Below the pieces are notes generated by a model. That model did no database searches and was not told the DNA's origin. It saw nothing but the letters and a program-made list of their open reading frames with translations. This document shows positions 1-11,212 of a stretch of 64,000 nt of DNA, piece after piece. How positions within the stretch are numbered: the first letter of the stretch is position 1; every line of letters begins with the position of its first letter. The DNA is from Ganoderma boninense (Eukaryota > Basidiomycota > Agaricomycetes > Polyporales > Polyporaceae): the NCBI GenBank assembly GCA_002900995.3, contig CM035305.1, positions 5,116,908 to 5,180,907 on the forward strand, read 5' to 3'. Both the position numbers and the translations under genes were made by a program.

Positions 1-2197
1 GTGCGACACCGCGGAGAAGCCCGCGCTCGTCCCGTCCTTGTTGATCCACTTCGTCCAGTCCGCGTCCGAGCCCCCGTCACCGTTGTCCGGGACCGTCGTG
101 AGCCCCGGCACGGTCTCGCCGACGGAGGAGCGCAGGTCCGCGAGCGGGGACGTGGAGAGGACTTTGCGCGAGAGGCGGGCGCCCGCGATCTGGACGTCGA
201 GGTCCCAGTCGACGCTGAAGTAGTTGACGTTCACGGCGGGCTTCTTGAACGGGTCGGCGGACTGCGTTGTGCACGGCTTGTGAGTATCCAAGTATGAAAG
301 AAAGAAAAGTTGACCGACCGAGATGGTGACGTTGCCGCGGGAAAAGGGGAGGAGCTGCCACATGTCGATACCGAGGTCACTGCAGGCGCACGGTGGAAGT
401 GAGCATATCGTGTCGTGCGTACACCAGTAACGTCAGCCGACTCACTCGGGGTACCCGCTGTCAAAGAATAGCTCCGCCACGGGGGCTAGCAGAACAAAAA
501 CCACGTCAGTCTAAGTAGCTAGTTGACGTGTCCCCCCGTCTCAGGTCTCGTGGGCACCACTAACCGTTGTTGTTAATGATGAGCCCAGCCTGGATGCCGA
601 AAATCGTCTGCAGCGCCGAGGAAGACAGCGCATTATGCGCCTGGGACTGCGACCACTTGCTCAGCGACGACTGGATCTTCTGCACCGACGCAGCCGCGCT
701 CGAGCCGAACAGCTGGTAGATGTTCGGGTACGCGATCGCGTCCGTCGGGCCGCGGCCGCCTGTGTTGAAGCCGTTGCCACGCGCCCCGAGCGAGTTCATC
801 GTCTGCTCCTGGAAGTTCCTCCCAACGGTCTTGAGGTCCACGAGCGTGCTGATGCCCAGCGCACCGAGGACTGCCGAGTCGCCGATGCCCGAGAGCTGAA
901 GGAGTGCAGGGGTCTGTACACGAGCACAGTCAGCTCCCACGTCAGAAGAGAAATTGGGGAGGGACGGACGTTGATAGCCCCAGCAGCGACGATGACCTCC
1001 TTGCGCGCGTACGCGACCTGTCTGCTGCCCGAGCCGTCTGCCTTCCCAAACTCGACCCCGGTGGCCACATGCGGGACGCTCGTGCCGTTCTGGAAGAGAA
1101 TCTTCGTCGCCTGTCCGGTAGCGAACAGCGTCAGTACGGCACAACCTTCGGAGACAGCACGGCCGCGGGGAAAGACGCATGACTGACCTGGTGCTGGATG
1201 AGGATTGTCCAGCCATGGCGCCTGTCCTCGACCGGGGTGTAGTATGCCTCGATGGACGACGAGCGGTAGTCGTCCCGGTGCCAGTCGAGGGTCTGCGTTC
1301 ACCCGCGCGGACCCAGTCAGTCGACATCTAATACGGGTAACGAGGACGCGACCGCGGGAATGACGTACGAGAGGCGTGATCGAGACGCAGTTGGGCGTGC
1401 CGCCGTTCAGGTCTTTATAGTGGTTGATGCCGGTGATGCCAACGATCGTGTTCACAAAGTCCGTCATCTGCGGGCCCCCGTACATGAGGTCCGGGTACGT
1501 GACCTGGACGGGGCCAGTCGTGCCGTGGTAGGACGCGATGGACTGCGCGCCCTTGGCGGCTTGCTGGGCGTTGGGCGCGGAGAACGTCTCGGCCTGCAGG
1601 CGCGACGTCAGCGACGGACATAACCTTCGGTCACGGTGCTCTGCGCGGAAGCAAAGGTACCTTCTTCATGTACGAGAAGAGGCCGCTCCAATTCCAACCC
1701 ACGGACTGCTCGGAATCCTCGAGCAGGCTCGACATCGCGTCGTACTGGGCGTTCAGGCCGCGAGTCCAGTGGCCGCCGTTGATAGAGCTGCTGCCCCCCA
1801 GCGTCTTGCCGCTGCACACGTTCGCGTTTCAGCCTCCCCGTACCCGCTGCATTGCACGAAGAATCACTACGCACCCGTGAAGCACCTTTCCGCGGTCAGA
1901 CTGCCACGCCCAGTCGAGAGGCCCGTTGAATGCCTGCGCGTACTCGTAGATGTCATACACTTGCGAGTTCCCTCTGTCGTCGCCGCCAGCCTCGATGAGG
2001 AGGATCGAGATGGCCGAGTTCTCCGCAAGGCGCGCGGCGACGGTCGTGCCCGCGAGGCCCGCGCCCACGACGATGTAGTCGTAGGTCTGCCCGGCGATGC
2101 CGCTGGTGTCGCTCGTGACGCCACTGGCCGACGCGCTCTGGGCACACAGCGCGACCGCGCCCACCACCGCGAGTGCGGCGAGAGAACGCGAAGACAT
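1..2197 (-). CDS. GMC oxidoreductase (AA3-type flavoenzyme), C-terminus beyond window
   Basis: Secreted FAD-dependent alcohol/sugar oxidase or dehydrogenase of the glucose-methanol-choline family. ATG at 2197 starts a signal peptide (about residues 1-25), followed by the Rossmann motif VVGAGLAG, the first GMC signature GGSSSINGG and the second signature [15 protein letters not shown]. Nine exons fit in phase: 2197-1875, 1811-1661, 1593-1369, 1292-1188, 1110-970, 913-565, 485-446, 379-319 and 261-1. About 552 codons are visible. The family is usually near 600 residues, so the catalytic His/Asn-His region lies just off the left edge (the visible end is ..GFSAVSH, probably its start). No frameshift or stop was seen. 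A TATA-like run lies about 80 bp upstream near 2275-2285. Substrate cannot be told from sequence; aryl-alcohol, glucose or pyranose enzymes are all possible. Family assignment is firm. Confidence 0.92.
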
Positions 2198-4371
2198 GCG
2201 GAACGTCAGCGAAAGACAGAGGATGGGGAAGGAGGGGGCTGGAGGGGGTCACATTGCACGCCGTCGGAGGCGCGTTATGATATATGGATCCGAACGACCT
2301 TTTGTTGCGATCATTTTTTGCGATCGGGCTCGGGGACAGCGCGGGGGCTGTGCATACGTAGGGGATACCTGCCCGATGATGGGGGATCAAATACTGGGCG
2401 GCAGTGTCCCGACGTCGGATGGTCCGCCCAGTGTGAGGGTGGAGGTGGAGATTTCAAACGTCGGCTCGGAACGAGGCGAATATGTAGCTGTGGGTGGAGT
2501 GCGGCTCTGGGTCGGCAGGACGATATACAGCAGCCCGGTCACGCCCCGGCCAGGGCCTACCTGGGCTGGTAGGACATTCTCGGACGAATCCCCTCCCTCC
2601 CTCTGGAGACACGGCGTACAACCTCTGATGCCACTGGTCGTGACGTGAAAGGCGACATTGTCGCGTACCGTTTGCCTCAATGGTTGAGGAAGGCTGATGA
2701 TGGGGAACAGGGTTCCGGGCCATACATCCGTGAGGACCATACTGGATAGCATTGACAAGAAAAACATTCAGCGCAACCGAACTTGGGGCCCTGTGTAACC
2801 CCGCGTCCGCGTGCTGAGCACATGCCTGCATATCCTCAATACATCATGGACATGTTTCATGTTCTGGAACGCGAGCTCTTTACTTCGAGTGCGGGGGTCT
2901 CGATGGTCCCAGGTGTCTGGTGAACGGGGAGGCATTGACCAAGCATACGCTAGCTCGCGATCCATGCTCGCTCGGCGGACGAGGCCGCCCACGAGTGACG
3001 AAATTGCATTGGCGCATCGTCAAGACAACATGCATATACACATACCTCTCTGAAAGAGTGTGATGCTCAGTGACATCTTGGCGAAGCTCCTAGTATAATT
3101 CCATCTGCTGAAGCAATCGTTGGGTTTTGAAAATCTATCCAAGCTTTTTCGAGGCTCGTAATATCCGTTAGAAGACAACGGACAAGCGCATTGTGCTTAC
3201 CGTGAATTTCGGCGACCCGTCGGCTTCAAAAGCCCCTATGTTTTCGAATCCCTCCCAAACCTCCATGTGCATGAGTACGTCGCAACCCAGTCGTAATCAA
3301 GCTGTAACCCGGAACGCATTGATGCGTAAGCCTGCCTGGGAGTTCGCCGTGCGGGCTCTTTGAGTCCAAAGGATCCCGGATATCAATGGCCAACTGGAGA
3401 TGGAGAGACCGTCAAAGATAATACTCGAAATAGTTCATGTAGGTAAGCAGGTTCTGGTTATGGTGTAGAAAATCATTGCAGGGGATGAGGAAGACGTCTG
3501 GACAGATCCTTGCACTCTGCTTGTACTGCCAGCGTTATAGACGCTGTCCAAGCGCCCGCGAACTAATCCGGGATTGTCCGAGACCCGGAAAGGTCATCGA
3601 CGCTCTTTAACACAGCTCTTGATCTCCTGTTTGACCTACAGACTAAGACATAATATCACTCTACGGTGCGACGTTTCTTGGAGTCTTCTCGGTCCATACC
3701 ATACCTTACATGCGATCTTCAAGACACGCAACAAGCACCCCATCCAAATCTAGAGCCTGAGGTTGCTCTGACTCGTTCCCATCCACATGTACAAACGTTC
3801 TCGCCCAGGCTCCACTTCTAGTAGCTCTTCGCCTATGATGTGCTCTCGACGATCATCTGGACAATAGGCCTCAAAGCTTGGCAGCTCGTGTTCCACAGTC
3901 ATCCAATGATGATCCTTCGGGGAGCCTTCTCCTTGTGTGACTTCTCGTCCTCCTTGACAGATACATCATCATGATCGTCATTTACTGGACCACGGAGGAC
4001 CGAGGCCGACCCCTTGGCTGGCTTAGTGCGGCACAACGTAGTGCGGCCACTGACAACAACTTCTACTTCCTCTTGGCTCTCATCGACATCGAACGGTCCT
4101 TCTCTGCCGCGGCCGACCGGGTGGCGGGTACAGTGATGTCTCCTCTGCACGGGGTCGCATGCCATGTGCCGCACCCCACCTCGAAGCTCCCGAGATGCTT
4201 CGGGACACTCTAATTTACGGACACCTGACTTCCGTTGTGCCACCCCACGCAGAGCCTAAATAGCGTGCATGGTCCGCACCCATCCTCGCCGCTCTACGGC
4301 TCCCCCCAAGGTCGTAGATCTGAAGCACCGCTCCTCTTCCTGGCACTTCCATCGCCAACCCCCTCGACCGA
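2198..4371. other. Intergenic, no supported gene
   Basis: About 2.2 kb between the divergent GMC gene and the secreted-protein gene. Reading frames here are short and lack recognisable domains or convincing splice chains. It must contain both promoters; a T/A-rich stretch at about 2275-2330 belongs to the GMC side. Confidence 0.5.
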
Positions 4372-5201
4372 ATGCTCTTCTCCAAGCTCTTCTTTGTAGC
4401 GGCCGCCTTCCTCGGTGCCGCCTCGGCCGCACTCATTGGCACCGCGGAGTGCGCAAATGAACAGGTCGTGGACACCGCGTACATCGGCGCGAACAAGGAC
4501 GTCAAGGTCACGCTCTCGCACTGCGCGAACGCGCCGCTCGTCAATGCCCAAGGCGAGGCCGTCTCGCACCTCGCCAAGCGGCAGAGCAACAACGTCTGCG
4601 GCAACGCCTGTACGTAACTCCGCCCCTTTCCCCTTATTATTATTGCTGACCTTGGGGACGATACACAGGCAACACGTACTGCTGGTCGGGCGCGACGGGG
4701 GGCCCGACTACGTCCGATTGCACGGTCATCGCGGACGCGCTCCTCTACGAGAGCCAGAACACCGGCGTGTTCTTCAACGCCACCGCGTTCGGCGTACGTC
4801 CACCCTCACCGTGGCCGCCTTCGTTCTCAACCGACTTTGCTTTGATGTGTTCCTGCAGACTTCAACGAACAAGATCACGATGACGTACAACACCTGCGAG
4901 ACGTACTTCCTCAACCAGGACACCTCCACCATCACCTACTGCCGCACGGAATGGGTGCGTATTCCATTCCCCTTCACACATTTTCAGCGGGCAGCATTTC
5001 TGATGCGGGGGTCAATAATCGTCAGTCGAAGCTGGTCAGCTGGCTCGCGTCGGACTGTTCCGCTGCGAACACCGCCCACGGCGGACTGTGCGTCGCCGCG
5101 GACCAGCGCTGGTATGTCCAGTGAGTGTCGTTTCCTCGCTGTCTGTTGCGAGGAGTAGCATAACTTAGACTCTGCTGCTCCACAGGCTCCAACACAACTA
5201 G
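4372..5201 (+). CDS. Small secreted cysteine-rich protein with Kex2-type propeptide (189 aa)
   Basis: Five exons join in phase: 4372-4609, 4669-4793, 4859-4954, 5026-5120 and 5186-5201, ending at TAG. All introns are GT..AG and 59-71 bp. Residues 1-19 form a hydrophobic signal peptide ending ASA. A dibasic KR at residues 69-70 (SHLAKRQSNN) is a likely Kex2 cleavage site, giving a propeptide with two cysteines and a mature part of about 119 residues with eight cysteines, consistent with four disulfides. Two potential N-glycosylation sequons are visible (NTY is not one; NAT in FFNATAF is clear, and NNV is not). I do not recognise the family. Such proteins are often called effector-like or cell-wall-associated, but no function is claimed. 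The very short last exon encoding only LQHN before the stop is unusual, yet both its splice sites match consensus. Confidence 0.85.
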
Positions 5202-5961
5202 GTGTGTTGCACGAATCGGATTGCCCTTCTGTGTGCGAACGGACTCTCGATGTACGATTACGCACGGACTTGGATTATGGACTGTGGAAGTGGACACTGT
5301 TCTGAATGGACGTTGACGTCGGACTCGAAATACTAAAACGAAACACCGAGGACTGACTGTGCTGTTATTATGTAGTTTGCGCCAAAAATTGCGCTGAGAA
5401 TTAAATGTATGATGCTTCTGACCGAGTGCTAGTGCTTTCGCTCATCGTCGCCTTGACTTTTGTGTTTGACTATCTTTGAGTGTCTTCATCAGGATCAAAG
5501 TACGGCTGGCGAGGTGTACATGGATGAAATCTAGAATTGATCCCCATCATGGCGTCTGTCGCTTGCGCCGGCGTCTTCGGACCCGTATGCCCCTTGACTC
5601 ACCCTCGCCCGATAAGGCAACAATTTCCATTGAGTTCCGGCCCTCACCGAATTTTTCAGTCTCCGCTGAGACTCCCCTACAAACAATTAGGCCTAATCTA
5701 AAGGTGATTTAGATGTTCAAGAAAGGGAACAATACTGAACTCCTTCTATTCTACCTAGTACACACCCTTCGGCCCATAAGCGCTCGTTTCGAGGTTTCCC
5801 AAAGTCATTTGTTCGCAAATTGACATACGGCGGGGCTCGAATCCTGTATTTGGTTTGATGACGGCGCGAGAATGCGCCCATCCTCTCTCTCTCTCCTCCC
5901 ACCATTCCCTTTCCCCTGCACCAACACCCACTCCCGGGCTTTGTCGTCCTCCCCGCTCCCC
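5202..5961. other. Intergenic, no supported gene
   Basis: 760 bp containing the 3' end of the secreted-protein gene and a pyrimidine-rich leader (5880-5960) before the next ATG. No supported gene was found. Confidence 0.5.
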
Positions 5962-6519
5962 ATGGCCCCCAGTTTGACGTTAAGCCTACCCCTTGAAGAC
6001 TATGGGGTGCTCCTGGCTGCCTTGCTTGGAAGCAGCACCCTCGCTATTGTCCTCCGCAACCGGGGACGCGCTCGGCAGGCCGATCCGGAGGCGATCGAGT
6101 TGGAGGAGACCGGAGGGGCGGCTCGCGGTACGAGCCCAGGCTTGCTCTCGAGTGGTATCCCTCTCCGTTCGGTCGAGATCACGGTCGCGGTGGGCGTCGC
6201 GCTTGGCGCAATCGACAACCCGATCGCTACTCCCCTCCGCGCTGTCGACATTCCGGTCGCTGCCCCTCTCTGCGGCGCCAACAACCCGGTTGCGGGCGAC
6301 GTCGCACTCAATGCGATCGACAACGGGAGCGCTACTCCGCTCCTCGCCGTCGCGGGTGACACGCTCACGCTCGACGCGGTCCATAGCGGGGGCGCCACTC
6401 CCCTCCTCGCTGTGGCTGAGTCCAACGACGTGGCCAACAATACTGATTTGAAGGAGAACGCCAAGGTCAGGGGCAGGGCCATGCTCCCCGGGGACGGCGA
6501 CGTCAACGCCTCCGCGTGA
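5962..6519 (+). CDS. Single-pass membrane protein with ADPEAI motif and internal repeats (185 aa)
   Basis: ATG at 5962 was chosen because it directly precedes a hydrophobic segment (YGVLLAALLGSSTLAIVL) and follows a pyrimidine-rich leader; an in-frame ATG at 5872 would add 30 Pro/Ser-rich residues. After the segment come a basic stop-transfer stretch (RNRGRARQ) and the acidic motif ADPEAIELEE. The rest is built from imperfect 25-30-residue repeats containing AIDN and ATPLLAV. The protein at 41557-41267 on the other strand has the same order: hydrophobic helix, arginines, EADPEAI, then a short tail ending ASD, compared with ASA here. A GTGAGT overlaps the stop region, so a longer spliced form is possible. 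Family unknown; membrane location is inference. Confidence 0.6.
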   Translation: MAPSLTLSLPLEDYGVLLAALLGSSTLAIVLRNRGRARQADPEAIELEETGGAARGTSPGLLSSGIPLRSVEITVAVGVALGAIDNPIATPLRAVDIPVAAPLCGANNPVAGDVALNAIDNGSATPLLAVAGDTLTLDAVHSGGATPLLAVAESNDVANNTDLKENAKVRGRAMLPGDGDVNASA

Positions 6520-8149
6520 GTCCAGCGGGTAATGTGGTATGTGTGTTCTATTGATTTCGACCTTGTCGACCTTACCGAGTCTGATTGACCGTCGTTGGTA
6601 GCCAGTGGTTGGTTCACAGGTACGTCCAGTTTCCCCTTACCGTGCCTAATCTTACAATCTAAAAGCAGTATCCATACTTTTGTGTCAGACAACGTCCGGA
6701 GATGATGCGTAAGTGAGGGACACCGCTATAACATTTTACGGTGATCACTGAGGTTGTTTTTGTGCAGACATGCTTGGAGGGATAGTGATATCGAACTTCC
6801 ATCTGTAGTTGTCACATTCATCGCAGCCTCGGAGGATTTTTCCCCTTTCAGTTAGTTAATTTGTCGGTCTCCTGTTGTCGCTTTTGTTGCTATGCTGTGT
6901 TGTTTTCGTTTGGTTTCCTGTGGCCCCCTTCGGTGCTGTCCTTTTTATCTCCTCATTGGACAACTTTAGAAAGGATATGGGTCTTGACGTATGCTTTGTT
7001 TTGCTATTTTGTTATGTTGCATGGCACTGTCCTCTACGAGATACTGCACCGTGCTGTACTGCTTATGACCCCACCTTCCGAGATTCTGGTTCTAGTTCGT
7101 AGTTAGGCCCCTGTATGCTAGTAACATGATGAATATATTTTATTGTGTCCAATGAAGTTAAAACGTTTTTATCAGGTCAACACCAGTCGATTCTCCCAGC
7201 ATGCGCGGTGGATGTCGGAGGTCCCGATGCGCGCCTCCGTCAGGATCTTCAGTACTGCGCCACGCATGGTGGCGCGTATCCTCGGCGGCTCCTCCCTGGG
7301 TCCGCGGGACCCCTGTAGGTTAAGGCAGCGGGACGGGGCAGAGACTGAACCTCCCAATTCCCGCACGCTGCCTATAGGTGAGATGCGTTTTCGGTTCCCG
7401 CTCACCGCCGCACGCTGAACTCAGAGCGTCTTTTTCCGCTGCCCTGTTGCTTTGCTCCGGACCGCGCCGTACTAGGCATTGTACACTGTACCGCGTACCG
7501 CTCTCCGCTCAGGAATCCGATTTTTTTTTCAGGGCATCCCAGGGCCGCGGCGCTCGCCCGTCCGAGGGCGAGTCTGGAGAGCGAGAGGAGATTTGTGGTC
7601 TCATGGCTAGTGTTTCCGCCGGTACTGTGACTGAGATGCAGATGTGAATATCATTTCAGGTCCGGTAGAAACACGTGCCGTTTCCCCTTCTGGCAATCAT
7701 CCACCTTGTCAGCTTTGCCGGGAGCCCCATCTTGGGAATGACTAATTTGCCGCTTTGCCGCACCACCCTTGCCAGTCTTCCTCTGTATACTCCTGCCGGA
7801 TCGTCCCTTCTTTACCATGTGCCGTCTGGTTGCCACGTTGACTGTGGCCTGCCGACTCATACTCAGGCATCGTTCCATTGCCGACAAATTTGCCCTCGTT
7901 CCTGCTTCTTGACGCTACGTGGAATGAAGGAATGACGCTTGCCCAGCGTGTTCAGACCAGAATGTATTGGTCCGCATGCCTCTCTTACTCCTTTTACACT
8001 TCTTCGCTCAGACGGCAGCACTCGCTCTCGAACATGTCTGTTGTCGTCTTGTCGTTCCAGGCTCAGCACCCCATTCCGATGAGAAGTCCACCGACACGTC
8101 CATACACCTCTCCCTTCGCGATTACGGTCCCCCAAGGAGGGAAGAAGGT
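6520..8149. other. Intergenic stretch with a dispersed repeat
   Basis: No gene is supported. The part around 6850-7110 is T-rich. The part at 7190-7420 resembles 37585-37740 and is listed separately. Confidence 0.4.
7190..7420 (+). repeat. Diverged dispersed repeat, copy 1
   Basis: Resembles 37585-37740. Shared landmarks in the same order are a GATGCGC/GACGCGC..CTCCGTC start, a CGGCGGCTCC block, a TGTAGG block, and the best-conserved end CGCACGCTGCCTA followed by AGGT(A/G)AGATGCGT. Spacing differs by small indels. I compared the two by eye and estimate roughly two-thirds identity. Nature unknown; it may be an old element fragment. Confidence 0.45.
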
Positions 8150-10850
8150 GGCGAAGGAGGATCCTCCCATCTGCAACAGTCGATGGCACCCCAGGGGCAT
8201 CCCTGAAACCGGAAGCCACCTTCCTTACCAAGCGCAAACTGGTCGAGCTGGATCATGCTTTCACAGACATGTATGTGAGTTCCCCGTCTATTTCGTGTAC
8301 ATCTTTCAGTCTTCATCCAGTCATGAATCTCTAGAGCGGTGCCACTCGCAATCCCTCTTGTATGCTCAACCGACATCGAGTCCCGCTGCCAAGGGCTCAA
8401 ACCAATCCTCCCGACTCGATCGACTCTCGCCCTCCTACTGCGACCTCCAATGCGTCCCCTGGTGTTCAGACTAGCGCGTCCTTGCAGGCGGCAGAGTCCC
8501 GCGAGAAGAACCAGCCTACAGGACCGTTCGATTTCAAGTCAATAAGGCGCCAGACTCCGACGGCACCTTCCGCCGAGATTTCGTCGGTAGTCAGCAATGC
8601 GGATGGCGACATTACGGGATGGAGACTGTCATTACGGCGAGCGGGTGAAGAGCCCTGTGGAAGTCAGAGCGAAGACTCCATTTGCCCTCGGGAGCCCGAA
8701 GGTCAAGGGCGAGGAACGGGCTATGAGCGTCGGCCTCGGCAACTTTACTCGCCGCGCGAAGATACCAGTATCTGGTGAAGCCTCGGTCCAGAACGTCCCC
8801 CCCCTAAGACTAGCATTCGTGAGGGCCGCAGAGGCTGCTTCTACTCACCCTGCGGGGGAAGGGTTGAGCGGGGACGAGGACGACGTTGCAATGCCAAGAC
8901 AAGGGAGAAAGCAAGGTCAGATCCATAAGTTCTTCGATCATAGTGATGAATCTTTGCCATTGCTGACGGTGATAACATAGCATCTCCTGCTCCGGTTGCT
9001 GGTTTGCTGGGTCCGACCACATGGCTTTGGACGCAGATGGGGATACTGCCATGCTTCTGCTGGCGTCCCCTGCTCCGGCACAGCCGAGCTTATGACCGTC
9101 AGAGGATTCCGAGCTGTCTGAACTTTCCGACCTGGAGGATTTGTCGGCTGCCGAACAAGCGTTTTTCGAAGGCATTGAATGGGAATCCCAGTCTGACGTC
9201 TCGGACGACGTTGGGCCGCGACCCAGTCCTTCTGTTCCCAGGCGGCATCCTGCTTCAGGGGCCACAGCGCTCAACTGCAGCCTCTCAACTCTTGGTAGCA
9301 AGGCGTATGTGCGTCACGATCCGTCGTTCCGGCGGCGGCGAAAGGCAAAGGAAAGGTGATACCGAAGCCGACACTTGACGGGTGAGCATCGACCGCAATT
9401 AGCCAGAAGAGGCTCAAACGGACCACCATCACGGACAGCTTGGTTGAGGTCGGCTGCACTGGCAGCTGGTAACACCGCAGTGTCCGGCACGCCGAGATCC
9501 TCGACTGCCATCACTACCACCGTCAACGGGAAGACACCGGAGACCAGGAGGAGGTGCGGCAGGTTTCGTTCACACTCGCGCCGGGTTCAGCTCCGTGCCA
9601 AGGGTTGCGGCACCTGCTTCTAGCCAGACGGGCTCCGGGTCGACATCGACGGCTGCTTCGGCGATTCCAGGTTCGCCGGGGCTCCCGCGTACAGGCCTAC
9701 CACCGACGAAGAGGACGTTCCTTTCGTCCGTGGTGGGATGTGGAAGGTCGAGCTCGCTGAGGCGTCGGCAAGCTGAAAGTTGCTTCTGGCTGCGATGCAC
9801 CCACGTGGGGGGGGGTGGCTTCGGGCTTGCTGCCCTTCGAGAACGGGTGGTGGGAGCCGGGTCACCCACCGCGCGAGCGAGGCCAGTTCTCTGTCAATGG
9901 TCGTCGGCAGCTTCGTCAAGGGCGGCGTCAGCACATATCCAGACGCGGCGAACAGGACAGGAGAGCTCACGGACGACGAAATGGTTGTGGCCGGGGGGGG
10001 GGGGGGCAGGGCATGTAGGGTATGCAGGAGATGATGACAAAGGACAAGATCGACGAGTGGCTGCATACCGCGGACCCAGACGTCCTGCACGATGTCGGCC
10101 GTAAGCCAGATGGCGAAGCGGGCGAGGGCGGTCCGGCGTCCACCGGCGCTCTGTCGCTTGGGGTTCTTGGTGCTGTTGGTGCGGGGGCGAGCGTGAAGGC
10201 ACAGGGAGGGTTGCAGAGCATGTATAGGAGCGAAGGTGCGTGTTTCATCGTTTCACGACGGAGACGTTATTGAAAAGTGTTGTGTTGTGGTATGCAGAGC
10301 AATCCTAAACCCCGCGTCGTGGGCATTGCATGGGTCGTCAAGCGGGCGGAGCAACGTAGGAAGGTCGAGGAGCCGCGTTTTGGTCAAGCTCGACATTATG
10401 AACGACGCTGGTGGAAACAAGAGCAAGGTTCGTTTTTAGTGTCGGCTTTCGTGGTCGGAATGCTGATTAGGTAACCCACAGCGACGCAAGTCGATGCTTC
10501 CTAGGAACTTCTCTTCTCCGATTGCGAACAAGATCGCAACGGCGCCGCCTTCGTCCGGTTCTCGTCGCTTGGATAATTCACTGAATACTAGATTGGGTGC
10601 AACTTCCCGATCTGCTAAGGCCGCGAACGACTCCTTGGAAGTCTCTTCGCGTAAGTATTCAATTCTCCCCCTGAGCCTGCACTGAGAGGTTTACTGAAGG
10701 TTTCGCGCGATGGTCTAGCTATGGCGGTGGATGAAGATGGCGACACAAGCCTGCCAATGCTCAACCCGTCATCTGGCGAAGGCGCGGACGATGAGGAGTC
10801 GTTACCGCCGCTTGAGCTGGTGCGGAGGAGACGAAGTATGACATCTAATT
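8150..10850 (+). pseudogene. Degenerate gene for a BRCT-domain protein
   Basis: Several coding-like blocks with plausible GT..AG junctions run in one direction but cannot be joined into one frame. Blocks read LTKRKLVELDHAFTDMY (about 8210-8270), a Ser/Thr-rich linker (8360-8980), SEDSELSELSDLEDLSA (about 9100-9150), and a final block with NPKPRVVGIAWVVKRAEQRR (about 10305-10370), which looks like the last helix and Trp of a BRCT domain. A basic Pro/Ser tail RRKSMLPRNFSSP follows (about 10490). Damage includes an in-frame TGA at 9093-9095 and a frame change near 10378-10385, where EEPRF and VKLDIMND lie in different frames. Identification as a BRCT protein rests mainly on the final block; decay is well supported. 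Confidence 0.5.
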
Positions 10851-11212
10851 CATGAGCTTTAACGACCGGGGGGCTCCTGTATGCTCTCGTCGCTTGTATT
10901 TATCATTCAATACAATAGCTACGCATTGGTCGTATCAGTAGGCGGCCGCGGTGGCGAAATATCAATTCCTCACTTCAAGTCCGAGCCTGAGAAGCTTGCA
11001 GGCTTGAAGACCATTAATGGTCGGACTAACTAATATTATTAATGTCGGTCCTTACCGTATTGAGCAAGTCAACAATGAGCCAATAATCCATTATAAGACG
11101 GAACCGCAGTGAACCTTAACCTGCTGCGCACTGGCTGGCGCGAGCGAGCGCCATGAAGACTACTCTCAACCTCGACTTCGCCGCCTCATTTCTTGAGCTC
11201 ATCGCTGGACAC
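10851..11212. other. Short intergenic gap between two pseudogenes
   Basis: 360 bp, A/T-rich near 11020-11100, with no coding signal. It separates the BRCT-type relic from the start of the P4-ATPase relic. Confidence 0.4.

Noticed and set aside
1538..2572. 344-codon plus-strand frame
   Set aside because: Antisense to the first exons of the GMC oxidoreductase.
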